Source: Porphyra umbilicalis (lineage: Eukaryota; Rhodophyta; Bangiophyceae; Bangiales; Bangiaceae). Taken from it: a stretch of 64,000 nt of DNA. The position numbers were made by a program, and so were the translations under genes. This document shows positions 1-12,600 of this stretch, piece after piece; position 1 is the first letter of the stretch, and every line of letters begins with the position of its first letter. The notes under the pieces are model-generated. The model searched no databases. It was not told the DNA's origin and saw only the letters and a program-made list of their open reading frames with translations. The stretch is from positions 1 to 64,000 of the forward strand of contig KV918964.1 of the NCBI GenBank assembly GCA_002049455.2, read 5' to 3'.

Positions 1-2216
1 ACCGTTTGCGCACGAGGACTGATGATTGTCAGTGTGACTGCCCATGTCCCGCCGCAACGCTCTCGACGGTGCCAACGCGACAGCCTTGACAAGTTGCAGC
101 TTTATTGCGGCCATGTGGAACGCGACCGCTCGGCTGGTGGTGGCGAGCACGGCGTTGCACTGTCGGATGCCTCGTGGCGTGCCGCGGGTAGGTACGAGGT
201 GGAAGGTATGAGGTGGGACCTGGGGCGGAGTTTGAGGCGGGAAGCATCGGGCGACGAGCCGGCATGCTGGTTTTTACCGCAGTCGAGCCACCTTGTGCGG
301 ACTAAGAGAGTGCAGGCAGTGTCGGGGGCGGTTTGGGAGAGTGAGGCAGCGGCGTCGGCGAGGGAGACAGTGGTGGCGGGGGGGGGCGACTCATTCTCGG
401 CAGAATAGGCCTCGGCTTTTCGTATACACATTTCATGTTGTGCCGCCTCTTGGCAAGTAAGGAGGTTGGGAAAGTGGGGAGGACTAAGCGGGATCGAATG
501 TTGGAGCGGGACGGTGCGGCTGGCGCGACTGTTGTTTCGCCTGTCAGCTGAGAAACAATGGCCAGTGCCGCACAATGTGCCGACGCTGCCGCGAGAAAGC
601 GCGCGCGCTCGCAGACTGCTACTTCCTGGTGCGAGTTTGATCCGAATCGATCGACTGGATCCGTAATGACTCGGGCACTTCGACGCTGAGACGCGCTTTG
701 TGCGCTCAACCCATCGATCACTGCCTTTTTTTTCGAGCCGACGAGCACAACTGTCACCAAAAGAAGCGTCTTCCGTAGAGCATCCTGCAGGTATGTTAAT
801 TTCCTGTTCGGCTATATATCGAGGCATCGACGTTCGTGGGGAGAAGAAAGCAATGGGCAAACAAGCTGGAATCGACGATTCTGGTGATCCAGTTTGGGCG
901 TCGGTAATCCAAAACCGCTTCAGGGACAATAGACGAGCCAGTGCGTAGGTCAACAGGGGTCCTGATGGCCGGCCTGTCAACGTTTCTTCTTCTGGAGGTA
1001 TCAGCAGGGCCCTCAACTGCACTAGGTTACCACACCAGCGCACAATCGTGCACTCACAAGTGCTTGGATGTCAATGACTGCCCTCTATAGACACTCTCTG
1101 GCCCTTCCTTGGTTGTTTGGACAGCCCAGCCCCGTGACCGGGAGTCCCAGCTTCTTCGATACCGCTCTCTTCAGGGTAAGGTGGAGCGCACACAGTAGAA
1201 TGCGAAACGCAAACGGCTCCTGGGCCATTCGTTTGAGCCAATTGGCAGGCGAATGTGGCCGCAGACGACCGCTTGACCGGGACGACTCAGCTTCCGAGGC
1301 CCGGCACAGCTTGAGGGGGTGCGACCGCAACACGCGTCACGCACTCGAGCGGATTCGGTCCAAATTGGTACCGAAAGGCTTTCACGCGTCTCGCTTGATT
1401 GCCTTGATTTCAGCTGTTTGAGCTTCGTTCACACGCTTTCCGAGACTTTTTTGGCACGTATTCGATGGCCGCCTCTTTATTTCGATACTGCCAACGTCGC
1501 TGATACGCGTCCGCCATTGGCAACCACCCAGCGTAGTGCCCGCAAACGCCTGTTGTCTTTGGCTGCTTGGTTTGATCCAATATCGTGATCTGGACTCGCG
1601 CGATTTGTGAATACCCCCCGCTGGCCAGCCCGTGCTGAGGGCATGACTGCAGTTGTCTGATTGAACACAATACAGGCAGTTTGGCATGGATGAATGTACC
1701 CGTTCCACGTACGACTGCCTGCACCACATAGAAAGAGAGACAAACCATGATTTTTATTGTTTTGGTGGACGTGTCCTACTGTCACTACCCGTACGTGATA
1801 AATATAGTGGCGCTCAACGCGCGACAGGCCCGGCCGTGTTGCGCAATACTGTCGACGTGCTGCCCGATCCGCGCGACACCCATTTCTCAAGGGCTACCGC
1901 ACTTTCCCGAGGTCCGTCATCGGGCAGGTACAGCCGGGGCGACTGGGCATCCTCATTCGTCACGAGAACGGACTTGAACGCAGACGCATGTAACGAATGG
2001 GCGGGGTGGCAGCACATACTGTAAGGTACGGGAGCTCCTTCAACAAAAGACCGCGGTGAACAGCATCAACAAGAGCCCGTGTTGCAGGGCACGACATTGC
2101 TTTTATATTTTAATGGGCTCCCCACCCGGAAAGAAGCGGCGCAACGACGCGAGCTTTCGCAGTAGCGTGTCAACAGCGTTGCGCACTGCCTCGACGTGCA
2201 CACTGTTCTTCACCGT
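1..2216. other. No supported gene; unidentified sequence
   Basis: No domain, repeat or RNA gene was recognised here. Long overlapping open frames exist on both strands, the largest on minus at 102-1043. None has a convincing protein-like composition over its whole length. Short minus-strand stretches near 1477-1890 and 1814-2017 look somewhat protein-like and may belong to the decayed minus-strand sequence that starts at 2217. Confidence 0.4.
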
Positions 2217-3977
2217 TTATGACAGACAGTACCTTCTCCCCAACTGAGCACGGAAGAGGCGCAGGAGAGTGTGTTTCTTGTCGGCACGGGCCACCGTCGC
2301 AGTGTCCACGTCCCCGGACACGAAATTGTCCGCGTCCTCGCCACAAAGAGCAGCCAACAAGAGCCGCGGCGGGATGAGAGGGAGCAGGACGGGGTCTTCT
2401 GCGAGCTCAGCGGCCATGTCCAATGTGGCAATGGGGTTTTCATCGACCAAGTGCACACAGTTGGAGATGTCAAATTCTCTTCAGATGTCTTCGGAAGAAC
2501 CAGGTTCTACGTGCCCGACCCCTCCGTTGCCTCCGGAAAGCTGCGCGATCCGTGGGCCGCCGTGCACTGATCGCACAGGGTCATTCCGAAGCGCGCGAGA
2601 AATGCGCATGACTGCCGCCGGCGGTGTGGGTTGATTGGCGCCACAGACCCCCATAAATGATTCGCTGAAGAACAGGCGTTGGCAGGCACTGCGCAGCGCG
2701 GCCAACAACACCCAGGCCAACGGCACTCAGATCTTCAAAAGGTAGCCCACTCTTTTTCACCCGTTACATTGCCCGTTGGCAACGCGTTTGCCCGTTGGCA
2801 ACAGACCACTCTCCGGGCCCCACGTAGCGGTTTTATTTCACCTTTTCTGACCGTCGGCCTGACATCGGCGGGAATGCTCTCATGCACGTCCCCGGCGTCC
2901 ATTCTCACCTATTCATACCCTGCGTCATCTCCCGCCCCCCGGCCAGAGCCGCGCAGATCCGCGACCACTTCATCGCGATCTTGATTGTCCATTCCGCGGA
3001 TGCAGCAACACACGCCACCGGTTAGACGTGAAGTGCATCATGCAGCGGCTTGCCTTTCGTTTCCAGGAGTCCCAGTCCTGCACAAACAGCGAACGTCACG
3101 CGGCAAAAGCCATCACAAGGTACTGGCAGTGCATGTCCACGACAGTGCGTGTCCCCTCAGCATCCTCGTCGTCATACGAGTGGACCATAGGAGACACCAG
3201 ACCGGATGCGCTACAGCAAAGTGCGTCCACCCAAAAATCGGTGACCTTGAGGTGGCGCTCCCGCAACGTCTTCGAACTATCGACGTACTCCCTTGCAATG
3301 CTCGCGTTCGACGTGATCTGCATGTGTACAGCGTCGCCAGATGTCATCCACACATGGTCCCCGCGTGTAGCCCGCGCACGCCAGTGGAGAGCACTGGTAC
3401 CACTAACGCGCGTGGCCAGAGACTCGGTGCGTTTCAAGCCGTTGGCCGCCGTCAAAACAAGGCCTGAAAGGTTCCATGGTGTAAATTCTTCACTCCACAG
3501 AGGGTGCGCGGGAAATAGCGCGTCTTTCACGCCGGCATGAGCCGTTTAACTCTTAACGATTTCCAAGCAGGCGGAGTCGAGACTTAAGCGGGACACCAGC
3601 TCGGCTTCAAAAACCCTGACCAGCGCCCGCCGGGCGTCGTCTTGAAACTTGCCTCTCCGCATCGCCCGCTTAAAAAAGAGGTGCGCGCTCTCAAAGCCTA
3701 ACTTCTTGGAGTGCCGTACGTGAAACAGCGCTGGAATGAAGAAGTTCAACACCTCCTTCTATCGGTGCAAGTTACGTACGTCGATGATTCTTGCAAAGAT
3801 GATGCAGTCTGGATAAAGGCAAGCTACCACGACGGCCGACATGAACTCGTCGGCCAGAATGAGATGATCTTTGCGAAATGGCTGCACCCGTAACGCACCG
3901 CCGCTGTCCAGGTCCGCTCGTGAGAAAGAGAACACGATGTGAACGAGGGCCTGCAGCTTGGAGAGCATTTCCAGCAA
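2217..3977 (-). pseudogene. Unidentified minus-strand coding remnant
   Basis: Four successive minus-strand open segments (about 3977-3759, 3752-3546, 3530-3096 and 2456-2217) read like real protein. They have balanced composition, hydrophobic and charged alternation, and few Arg/Pro runs, unlike the opposite strand. Examples are ILADEFMSAVVVACLYPDC in the first, HLFFKRAMRRGKFQDDARRA in the second, and HVWMTSGDAVHMQITSNAS in the third. They lie in different frames or are separated by stops, so this is either a decayed gene or one with unrecognised introns. I do not recognise the family. The series ends 80 bases from the Copia-1 LTR at 4057, so an insertion there may have cut off its 5' end. 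It could be a host gene relic or a transposase relic. Confidence 0.3.
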
Positions 3978-4056
3978 GACTTCGAGTGCCGCTTAGACTG
4001 CGTCGGTCCGAAGCACCCGACAAAGCGACATTGGCCCCAAAGCCAAGACGTCCGCC

Positions 4057-4473
4057 TGTTGGACTGCGATGCTCGTCACCGACGCCACTGGCAGTGTGTG
4101 GATTCGTGGTGGTCGGTGACCTCCATGGTACCCCAGATGGTGCATTTGAAAGACGTGGTCAAGTTGCACACATTTGTGTTGGGTCATCTTGGGGTGTTAC
4201 TCTAGGCATAGTTGGACTTGATCTTTGCTTTCCTCCAGTGGCTCTTAATTGGTTGAGTGCTTCAATTTGGTGCAACGCCGTGCGTGACTGTGTGGGCGCG
4301 AGAGGGAAGAGCACTCGGCCCGGTGGAGACTATTTGCGAGGTGCTCTCATTTGGGAGACGTGCACGAACCTGAGGACATCCAGCAACGCACGTTTGCGCA
4401 AGCACACACAAGCGCAAGCCACTCAACCACTTCACCATGGTCCCCCAACCCCTATCCTCACTGCCTTTTAACA
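4057..4473 (+). repeat. Copia-1 5' LTR
   Basis: Starts TGTTGGACTGCGATG and ends TTTTAACA, giving the TG...CA ends usual for LTRs. It shares blocks with 8589-9000 in direct orientation, for example CGTGGTCAAGTT, TTAGGTCATCTT-like text and CCAGTGGCTCTT. It shares the same blocks with 9196-9612 in inverted orientation, where the match also includes the first 15 bases. Confidence 0.85.
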
Positions 4474-4490
4474 GGTTATGCGCCCAGAGC
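4474..4490 (+). other. Copia-1 primer binding site (candidate)
   Basis: GGTTATGCGCCCAGAGC follows directly after the 5' LTR. It resembles the initiator-tRNA-Met type of primer site (GGTTATCAGAGC-like) used by many Ty1/copia elements, with an interior difference. The assignment rests on position and partial similarity only. Confidence 0.4.
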
Positions 4491-4634
4491 CGGGACTGTG
4501 ACAAGAGCAGATTCTGCCAGCTGGCGTCGCGGCGGTCGCGGCAAGTGCGAAGAAGACGAGGTCAAGATGGTTTAAGGACGTGACGGTCAAGGCGCACGGC
4601 TCGGTAAGGTCGGGCGCTACGACAAGAAGACATC

Positions 4635-5843
4635 ATGGACGGAGGCGCTGCCGGCATGGGCGGCATCAAGATCGACAAGTTGACGGAGACGATCTTCCAC
4701 TTGTGGCGTCAGCGCATTAAGATGGTCCATGGGCTGCGCGACCTGAACGATATGGCTGACAAAATTGGGAATCCGACGGACGCGGAAGACCGCGAGTTGG
4801 CTTTGTTGAAGCGTCGAGACACGAAGGCGAGCGCCATCATCGGGCTCACCCTTGGGTCTCAGCAGCTCCAGCAGGTGTCGCGCTGCAAGATAACGGCGGA
4901 AATGTGGTCGACGCTGCAAGGTGTCTACCAGCGCAAGAGTTCGATGAACAAGATGAAGGCGCGACGCGAGTTTTACACCGTCGAAATGACCGTCGGCGAG
5001 GGCATGCTGGGCTACATCAACCGCGTGCGCAACCTCGGCAAGAACCTGAAGGCCATGGGCGGTGAGGTCACGGAGGTGGAAGTTGCCTCCAGCGTCCTCA
5101 ACGGGCTGACGTCTAAGTACGAGAACCTGCTAGTGGCCCCCGACGCCAAGGGAGAGGACGAGCTGAGCCTCGACTTTGTCAAGAGCCGCTTGCTTCAGGA
5201 GTATCGGCGGCACGCGAACAAGTCACCGGCGACGAAGCGCAATGGCAACATGGCACTCGTCAGCGCCAACTATCGAGAACAAGGCCGCCGTGGTGACATC
5301 TCCAAGATCGAGTGCTACTCCTGCCATACATTTGGGCAAATTTCTCGCGATCGCCCAGAGTTCAAGGCCAAGAAGCCGAGACAGGACAAAGTGGCCGCGA
5401 TTGAGGCTGACGATGGTTGCGACAGCGAAGACGCCATCTGTCTGGTGGGCAATGCAGCTGACACAGATGACATCTCCAAGTCGTGGCTTGTGGACTCTGC
5501 GGCGTCTGCACACATGTGCTGGATGCGCGGGTGCTTCGACGAGTACCATACGACCACGGGACGGAGCGTCACGGTAAGTGAGAAGAGGTCTGTGGCCACG
5601 GCGGGTGTCGGAACTGTCGTCCTCACCTTCATCGTTCAGGAAAAGATGCTGAAGATCAAGTTGGGGAAGGTACTTCATGCTCCTTCAATAGGCTTCAAGA
5701 ACATGTCGGTCGGCACGTTGGAGGAACGCGGTGCGGATGTGTCATTCAAGAAAGACAAGACGATCATCAAGATGAGCGGAAAAAGCTCAGCGTGTGGCAC
5801 ACGCGAGAGCGAGCTCCGCCACCTGGACATGGCCCCTCTGTAG
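4635..5843 (+). pseudogene. Copia-1 gag and protease region
   Basis: This open stretch of about 402 residues starts MDGGAAGMGGIKIDKLTETI. It has the gag (UBN2-type) layout, including RCKITAEMWSTLQGVYQRK and ATEM/YINRVRNL-like helices. A zinc-knuckle-like segment (ECYSCHTFGQISRDRPEF) follows near residue 230, and the aspartic protease motif WLVDSAASAHMC near residue 283. A typical post-protease segment follows (KVLHAPSIGFKNMSVGTLEE). The protein would form the particle and cut the polyprotein. It belongs to a broken element. Confidence 0.85.
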
Positions 5844-5859
5844 GATGATGGTGCGGTTT

Positions 5860-6770
5860 CCTCAATTCAGCTGTGGCATGAGCGCCGTGGGCCCGTCAAT
5901 GTGGCTGCCGCTACGCGGATGATCAAGAACACGGGCATTGACGGACTCAAGAGATCTTTCATGGCGGTCAAGGACGTCTGCGAGCCGTGTGTGTACAGAA
6001 TGGCCGCTATGACGCCTATGCCTAGTGCAGGATGAGTTCGAGTGACTAAGCGCCTGCAGCTTTGGCACTTGGACCTGGGCGGGCCAATGTCGGAGCCGTC
6101 GCGTGGCGGTGCTCTCTATTTCGGCACCTTCACCGACGGTGTCTCCCGCTGGACAGACGTGGTCTTCTCGCGGAAGAAGAGTGTTCTTTTCGCAGAGTAC
6201 ATGTAATGACTGATTGAGGCCAAACTGCTCTCAGGAAGCAAGATCAAGGTCATGCGCTCCGACAATGGCGGCGACTACGTGTCGAACGCATTCAAGGCTC
6301 TTCGCCATGAAAACAGCACGACGCACCAGACCTAGGCGCCCGACACACCGCAGCAGAACGGGGTTGCTGAGCGGCTCAACCGAGTTCTCGTGGAGATGGT
6401 ACGCACCATGTTGCGACTGAAATACGTTGTTCATGATCTATGTGCTGATTCATTTAAGACGGCGGTCTACAACAAGAAACGCGTCACCAGCCAAGCGCTT
6501 CTTGTTGCCGAGACGCCTTTTGAGCTGTGGAACAGAAACAAGCCCGATGTAGGCCCCATGAGAGTGGCTGGGTGCACAAAATGGGTGGCGCTGCACAAGA
6601 GCCATATCGAGGGCATGTCTGGAGATAATGCTGCTAAGGGCGTCTTCTTAGGCTATCCCGACTGCCGCAAGGGGCAGGAGGTCATCGTCGGCGACGGCAA
6701 GGACGCCATGGCACGACGCGTCATGATCGCCGAGACAAACGTCAGCGACACCGCAGAAGTTTCATAGGAG
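5860..6770 (+). pseudogene. Copia-1 integrase region
   Basis: The plus-strand frames hold the gag_pre-integrase zinc finger region (IQLWHERRGPVNVAAATRMI) and the integrase catalytic core. Recognisable text includes LWHLDLGGPM-like, VMRSDNGGDY-like and NGVAERLNRVLVEMVRTMLR. A Ty1/copia C-terminal segment follows (GVFLGYPDCRKGQEVIV). This places integrase before reverse transcriptase, which distinguishes Ty1/copia from Ty3/gypsy. The region is broken. Confidence 0.8.
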
Positions 6771-6979
6771 ATTCCTGCAAACGAGGTTGTCGAAAGCGAG
6801 ACGGGCTTGCGTTCTGCAAGCGACGTCGAAGCCGTAGATGCTGAAGATGACGACAAGGATGACAAGCAAGACGATGGATATGACAAATTGGCGGATGACG
6901 ATCAAGGTTGTGACGGCTCTTAAGACACGCTGCGTCGAAGCGGCAGAGCGTGACGACCACCAGTCAAATACTGGCTGCC

Positions 6980-8553
6980 GGTGAGCCTGGTTGCTTACGA
7001 GGCGCCCATGACGTACGCGCAAGCAGTTCAAGGGCCAGAATCGGCTAAGTTGCACATTGCGATGGACGATGAGATGGAGGCCATCCGCAAGAACAAGACT
7101 TGGCGTTTGACGGATCGCCCGGCCAGTCGACGCGTGCTGAAGGGCAAGTGGGTTTACGAGGTCTAAAACGAGGTGGACAAGAACAAGAACAGCACGACGC
7201 GGCATAAGGTGTTTCACGGACAACCGGCAGGGTAAGGGTGTCAACTTCAACGAGAAGATCGCGCCGGCGGCCAAGTTCACTTCTATCCGATGCATCCTGG
7301 CGATGACGGCGGCGAACGAGTGAGAGCAGCATCAGTTGAGCGTCAAGACAGCGTTCCTAATTGACGAACTTTACGAGGAGGTCTACATGGACCAGCCAGA
7401 CGGCTATGTCGATCCAACGTGTCCTGACAAGGTGTGTCGGCTCTTCCAAGCGCTGTATGGGCTGAAGAAAGCCCCCAAGATGCGGTACGGCAAGATCCAC
7501 GCCTTCCTCAAGTCGCAAGGGCTTGACAACATCTACCCGGATGCATGCCCTCACCTCTATATGGATGAAGGTGAGATCATCATCGTCCTGGTGTATATCG
7601 AAGATCTTCTTTTGGTGGCATCAAGCCTGGCGTCGATCTACAAGATTAGCGACGCTCTCCACAGGCGTTTTGTGAAAAAGGACCTGTGCGAGGCGAAGGT
7701 CATCCTGGTTTACTGATAAGACGTGACAAGATGTTGAGCCCCCTCAAGCTGTCGCTGGGCACGTACGCGGCGGAAGTGCTGGAGGAGTTCATTATGGCGG
7801 AGTGCAACCCGATGGGGAACGCCGCTGGAGTTGGGCCTGCAGCTTGTCAAGGCCGACGAGAGCGACGACGCGCTGACCTATTACGAAGCCGTCGGCAATC
7901 GAATGTGCCTGATTGTCGGGTCGCGTCCTGATCTCGCCTTCGCCATCGGCAAGCTGCGTCGGTTTGTCTCGTGCTACGGCAAAGAGAATTGGGAGGCGAT
8001 CAAGCGCGTTCTACGGTTTGTAAAGGGCTCGATGGACAAGGGGCTGGTATTCGAAAAGAACGTTTTCTGTGTTCTGCCAGGCTTTAATGATGCCGACTGG
8101 GCGGTTGCCCACAAGACGCGACGTTCTACGTCCGGCTTGACCTTCATATTTGGCGGAGCAGCCGTCAGCTGGGGTTATGAGGTGCAGAAGACGGTGGCGC
8201 TGTTGACGATGAAGGCCAAGTACATGGCTTTTCGTGAGGGCAGCAAGGAAGCTGTTTGGATTGACAAGCTCATGCAAGGCGTGACATCTCGAGGGCTGCA
8301 AACAGCGATCTCGGGCGGGCCGGTCCACCTCGAAGTCGACAACAGCGGTTGTATTCACTTCTCTCAGAACCCCGTCCAGCACAAGCGCACCAAGCACATC
8401 GACACTCGCTACCACTTCGTGCTCGAGGCCTTTACGGTGGACAAGGTGACACTGGAGCATTGGGCTACAGACTACATGGTGCCAGACCCCATGACGAACG
8501 AGCTCGGCAAGAATAAGCACGACAAGCACGTCGATGCCATGCGGCTTTGCTGA
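6980..8553 (+). pseudogene. Copia-1 reverse transcriptase and RNase H region
   Basis: Reverse transcriptase is shown by AMDDEMEAIRKNKTWRLTDR, VKTAFLIDELYEEVYMDQPD, CRLFQALYGLKKAPK and VYIEDLLLVAS. RNase H follows from about 7830, with RPDLAFAIGKLRRFVS, a GFNDADWA-like segment, TRRSTSGLTFIFGGAAVSW and MTNELGK near the end. Together these are the standard Ty1/copia pol C-terminal half, which makes cDNA and removes the RNA strand. The region is broken. Confidence 0.85.
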
Positions 8554-8580
8554 AGACAATAACCGCCGCTGCAACAAGCT

Positions 8581-8588
8581 AGGAGGAG
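8581..8588 (+). other. Copia-1 polypurine tract
   Basis: AGGAGGAG sits immediately before the 3' LTR, the expected place and composition for plus-strand priming. Confidence 0.6.
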
Positions 8589-9000
8589 TGCTGAACTTTG
8601 TTTCTTGCTGCCGATTCCAGTTGCACTTCGCCAATGGATAAAAGCCTTTGATCCCTTACGTACCCCAGATAATACATTTGCAAAACGTGGTCAAGTTCCA
8701 CACATTCTTGTTAGGTCATCTTAGGGCGTTCCTTTTGTCATGTTTGCGTGTAATCTTCACTTTGCTCCAGTGGCTCTTGATATTGTGAATAATTTAATTT
8801 GGTGAGAGGGCGTGGGCTTCGGTGTGGGCGCGAGAGAGGGGGAGCGCTCGGCCCGGTTGGGCTCATATGACAGGTGCAATCGGCCGGGAGAAGTGGGCAA
8901 CCCTTAGGCCAAGCAACAAAGCACCTTTGCACACACACACACAAGCCTCTCAACTACTTCACCGTGGGCCACCATTCCCTTTCTTCACTTCGTTCAAACA
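8589..9000 (+). repeat. Copia-1 3' LTR
   Basis: Starts TGCTGAACTTTG directly after the purine tract and ends CGTTCAAACA. It aligns along its length with 4057-4473, including the GTACCCCAGAT, AAACGTGGTCAAGTT, CCAGTGGCTCTTGAT and GTGTGGGCGCGAGAG blocks. Confidence 0.8.
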
Positions 9001-9195
9001 CTGCACGATTTTGCTTGTGCAGCAAGCCCCCCTTACTCGGCGCAGGCGCGAAGGCCCGCGGGGCTGGTTGCCACGAAGACGAAGAGTGTCACCTGAAGGC
9101 CTCCCATCCGCCCTTGTTCGTCTGCCGCTGTCGCGCAGCGTACGAGGGCAGTCCACGGCTCCCGCACGTCCACAGGCCGTCAATGGGGCCCCCCG

Positions 9196-9612
9196 TGTTG
9201 AGAATCAGGGGCGATAGGGGAAGGGGGTTCACAATGAAGTGGTTGAGTGGCTTCAGCTTGTGTGTAATCAAGCCATTGTGCTGAGTTTGTTGTCGTGCGG
9301 TTCGCCCACTTCTGCCAATAGAGAGCCCCTCTCAAGTAGTTGCCACAGGGCCAATTGTTCCCACCTCTCGCGCCCACACCAACACACATGCCCAAGCACC
9401 AAATCAAATCACTCACCAGATCAAGAGCCACTGAAGGAAAGTAAAGATCAAGTCCAACCATGCCAAGAGTAACGCCCAAAGATGACCCAAGACGACTGTG
9501 TGCAGCTTTACCACGTCTTGCAAATGTATCTTCATGGGTATCATAGAGGTCAAAACCCATTCTCCATCCGTATACCGCGAGTGGAATCGGCGGCGAGCAT
9601 CACAGTCCAACA
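9196..9612 (-). repeat. Solo LTR, Copia-1 family, inverted
   Basis: On the minus strand it runs from TGTTGGACTGTGATG (9612) to TCTCAACA (9196). At 417 bp it is exactly the length of the Copia-1 5' LTR and matches it block by block. No internal coding part is attached, so this is a solo LTR left by LTR-LTR recombination, or one end of a lost element. No clear target duplication is seen. Confidence 0.8.
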
Positions 9613-12600
9613 ATCACTCACTCACTCGGCTACGCGTGGATGTCGGGCGGCTGGATGAGGGTGCGCGGATGCGAGGCGGTTCGGCCACTCTCACTGACGG
9701 CCAGAACCGACGCTGGCGACCAAGACGGCGGCCATTCAAAATTCGCGTGCACAGCGTCGTTTGAGCGCGGCGTCGGCCCCCTCGTCTGCAAATCGTTGTG
9801 GCGTGTGGCCATTTGAGCGCCCGCACGCTCGGCCCTGCGGGAGCTTACGGGCGCGCACTTCCCTGATTCCCTCCCTGTTGCCGATATTGCCGCGGTCAGC
9901 AGGGCCGACCCTTCCACGTTCCCTTCCGCCTCTGCCGTCGATCCGTCTTTCGCGTGGACGCTGGCGGCACCCGTTTTTGACCGTCGTCGATGTTGCCATT
10001 GCAGACAGCCACCTGCGCGACCGCGCGAGTGCGATCTCGGCGCACAAATGTGTTCACAAACCGCTCGTTTGCCGTGGTGGGAATCATGGCCCCGGCCAGA
10101 CGCACGTCCGCTCCGGTAAGGGCGACGATGGCGTTACCGCCTAGCCGCTGCGGGTGGCTTTCCACTGCTGCTGTGAGACACCGTTGTCGGCAACGCACGA
10201 CCACATGACGTTCGAATCAGGCGGCGAATGTCAGAGCGGCGGGACGCTCGTCGGCGAGTGGTGGCGCTGTCGCGGATCCATGCGGTCGTGAAAACAGCGT
10301 TGACAAGGTCGCTCACCTTGCGCGACGGCGACACGCGGCGTCGGCGCGACGGCGATTTGCGGTGGCGGCACAACCGGCGGTGACGACAGCAACAGCAAAG
10401 CCTTCAACAGCGATGGCGCCGGCCGCATTAGCAGGAGCGGTATTGGCATCGGTCGAAGGTGGCGGCTCTCTGTCGCGGTGCTGGTAGGAAGCAGTGGTTG
10501 GGGCACTGCTACGGCGGGCTCGAAGGGTACGGGGCTTTGCGTACCCGCTTGTGCACCATCGCGCACAAATGCAACTGAATCGGCGGCCTCGGTCGTAGCA
10601 GGCACTCCTGAATGAACCATCAGACGTGAAGTCGCCATGGCGTAGTTTCGACAACGCCTGTCTCGCATGTGGATCGGCACACCATGATGACTAACAAAGG
10701 TTTCCGAATCTGCTTTCGACGCCGACCCTACGGGCATTGCTGCTAAAATATCTCAATCGCGCATGAGCAGCAGGCCCCAGCTGAAGTCCAGGACCAGGTC
10801 ACGAAACCATCGTAGTATTGTCTCAGCTGGAATCAAGCAAATCGCCGGCCACGTTCGCAATCGTTTCACGTCATGTAGAGGCAGACGCATCTTGCTTACG
10901 GGTTCCATGACGCACTCCACATATCGCTGTGCTGATGTCGTTGGACTCTAAAGTCATAGCTTTCGGTCCATGCACCTCTCGGTGCCCGCACCAAGCGCAT
11001 ATACTTGCGCAACATGCGTCGAGCGGCCCGCACTTGGCCTTGCTTTGTAGCCACAGGTTGCCAGTCAATCATCCCTGCTTTCGGCTGACGGTCGGCGAAA
11101 TTTTGGCTGAGGACGGTTGTCGCTGCGGCGCCCGTGGCGCTTCTTTTCATCACGACTCGTGCAGTGAGTTTCATCAGTTCGGTCATATGCGTTTAACCCA
11201 GGTGCCGGCTTGCGTCCGCTGGGCCATGTCCAACTCGCGTAGTTGAAGCCGGAAGGCAATGCTCTGCGCCCGAGTGCTGCACGCGACTTCGCTTGTCCTC
11301 CCCTGGTGGATTTCAACAATGTTTTTGTACAGTTACTTGTCTTTAATGCTGTGGCGTTGGTATGCGCCATGCTTTATCGCGGACTTACGAGATTGGCAGT
11401 CACGCTCTTGCAGGACCGTGGCGTTCGGGACCGTTATCGATGACCGTTTGCTCTTCACAGGGGGGGGTTCACAGAGTCCGGCGCTGGACTCGGTCCTGCG
11501 GATTCCCGGACAGGGTGGAATAAGGCGGGCAGTGCACGTCCGGAGGATGAAAAAAGTTCGAAACGTGAGACAGCGGACGCATTACAGGGTTGCAAACACC
11601 TCGATACAAACTGGAAAAAAGCACCGAGTCAAATCCCTGACAAGGACAGAAGGACCGGTCGATTGAGAGGCCGTGTGGCCGATTCCAGTGCCCAACAGTC
11701 ACCACCTGGCACACTCCTCGCAGGAAAAAGAAAGAACAAGGCACAAAGGTGCAAAAACAAAAGGACGAGGGTGCTTTCCGGGCCGCCTCCATGGAGGGGT
11801 CGCCGCCGCCAAGGCCACGTCCCTCGCAGCCTGAAAACTGGCCAATTCTAAGGCTATCCGTTTGAGCTGCCAGCACTTCATGGCAGCGCGGTTTGAGAAA
11901 GCACCTCACCCTTCGAGACCAATCCCTGCAACGTCGATCTCATTCTCCAATTGGGGAATTTAGAGGTGCAACATGAGGCACGTTGAATGGAACGCCCATT
12001 CTGGGGGCCCTGTTTGGGGTCATGTGCGATGTAGTTGGGTTGAAGCGAGCCACAAGACGGTCCAAATGGGGTCATTTTTGCTGGGTTGAAGCTTGCCCCA
12101 TTCTACTACATCAAATTTGAGTGTAACAGAAGAAGCGCTAGAGGATCTCCATCGGCGCTTAATGAAACGAAGCCATCGAAAAAATGGCCTGCAAGCGTGT
12201 GAAGCAGTCGCGGTGAGATCGCCACGTCCCTATCAAGCGCCAGATATGCCACTACAATCGTCGAAACGGATGACAAAGTCGAAGAAGAGGGAATTTATAG
12301 GTACTATTGGGCCGACACCTGGAACGGCCACGACATAAACAGGGCACCCAAAAGATGCGACGGGCCCTGGGCACTGTGCGAATTCCTCGTGTGAAGTCTC
12401 TTCGCTGACAATCGGATCTGTTCGGGGTACCCAAGATGCGGTAGGCGGCTGGGCGGGCAAACAGACCAACGGGCGTCGTTACTTGAGCGATCCGCATCGT
12501 GCGGCAGGATCGTCGCGAGATGCCAGCAGGTCAGCTACATCGCCAGCGACACTCTCGGGAGTTGTTTTCGCACCGCCCAGCTTGGGGGGAGGTGATGGGA

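Larger units (their letters stand above)
4057..9000 (+). mobile_element. Ty1/copia LTR retrotransposon Copia-1 (fossil)
   Basis: The element has LTR, primer site, gag with protease, integrase, reverse transcriptase, RNase H, purine tract and LTR, which is the Ty1/copia order. The two LTRs (417 and 412 bp) are clearly related but heavily diverged from each other. No matching 5-bp target duplication is seen (CCGCC on the left, CTGCA on the right). It is broken, with roughly ten breaks across the coding region, so it is an old copy. An inverted third LTR of the same family lies 195 bases downstream. Confidence 0.9.

Noticed and set aside
102-1043. 313-residue minus ORF at the left edge
   Set aside because: No recognisable domain or consistent protein-like character over its length; cannot be separated from chance.
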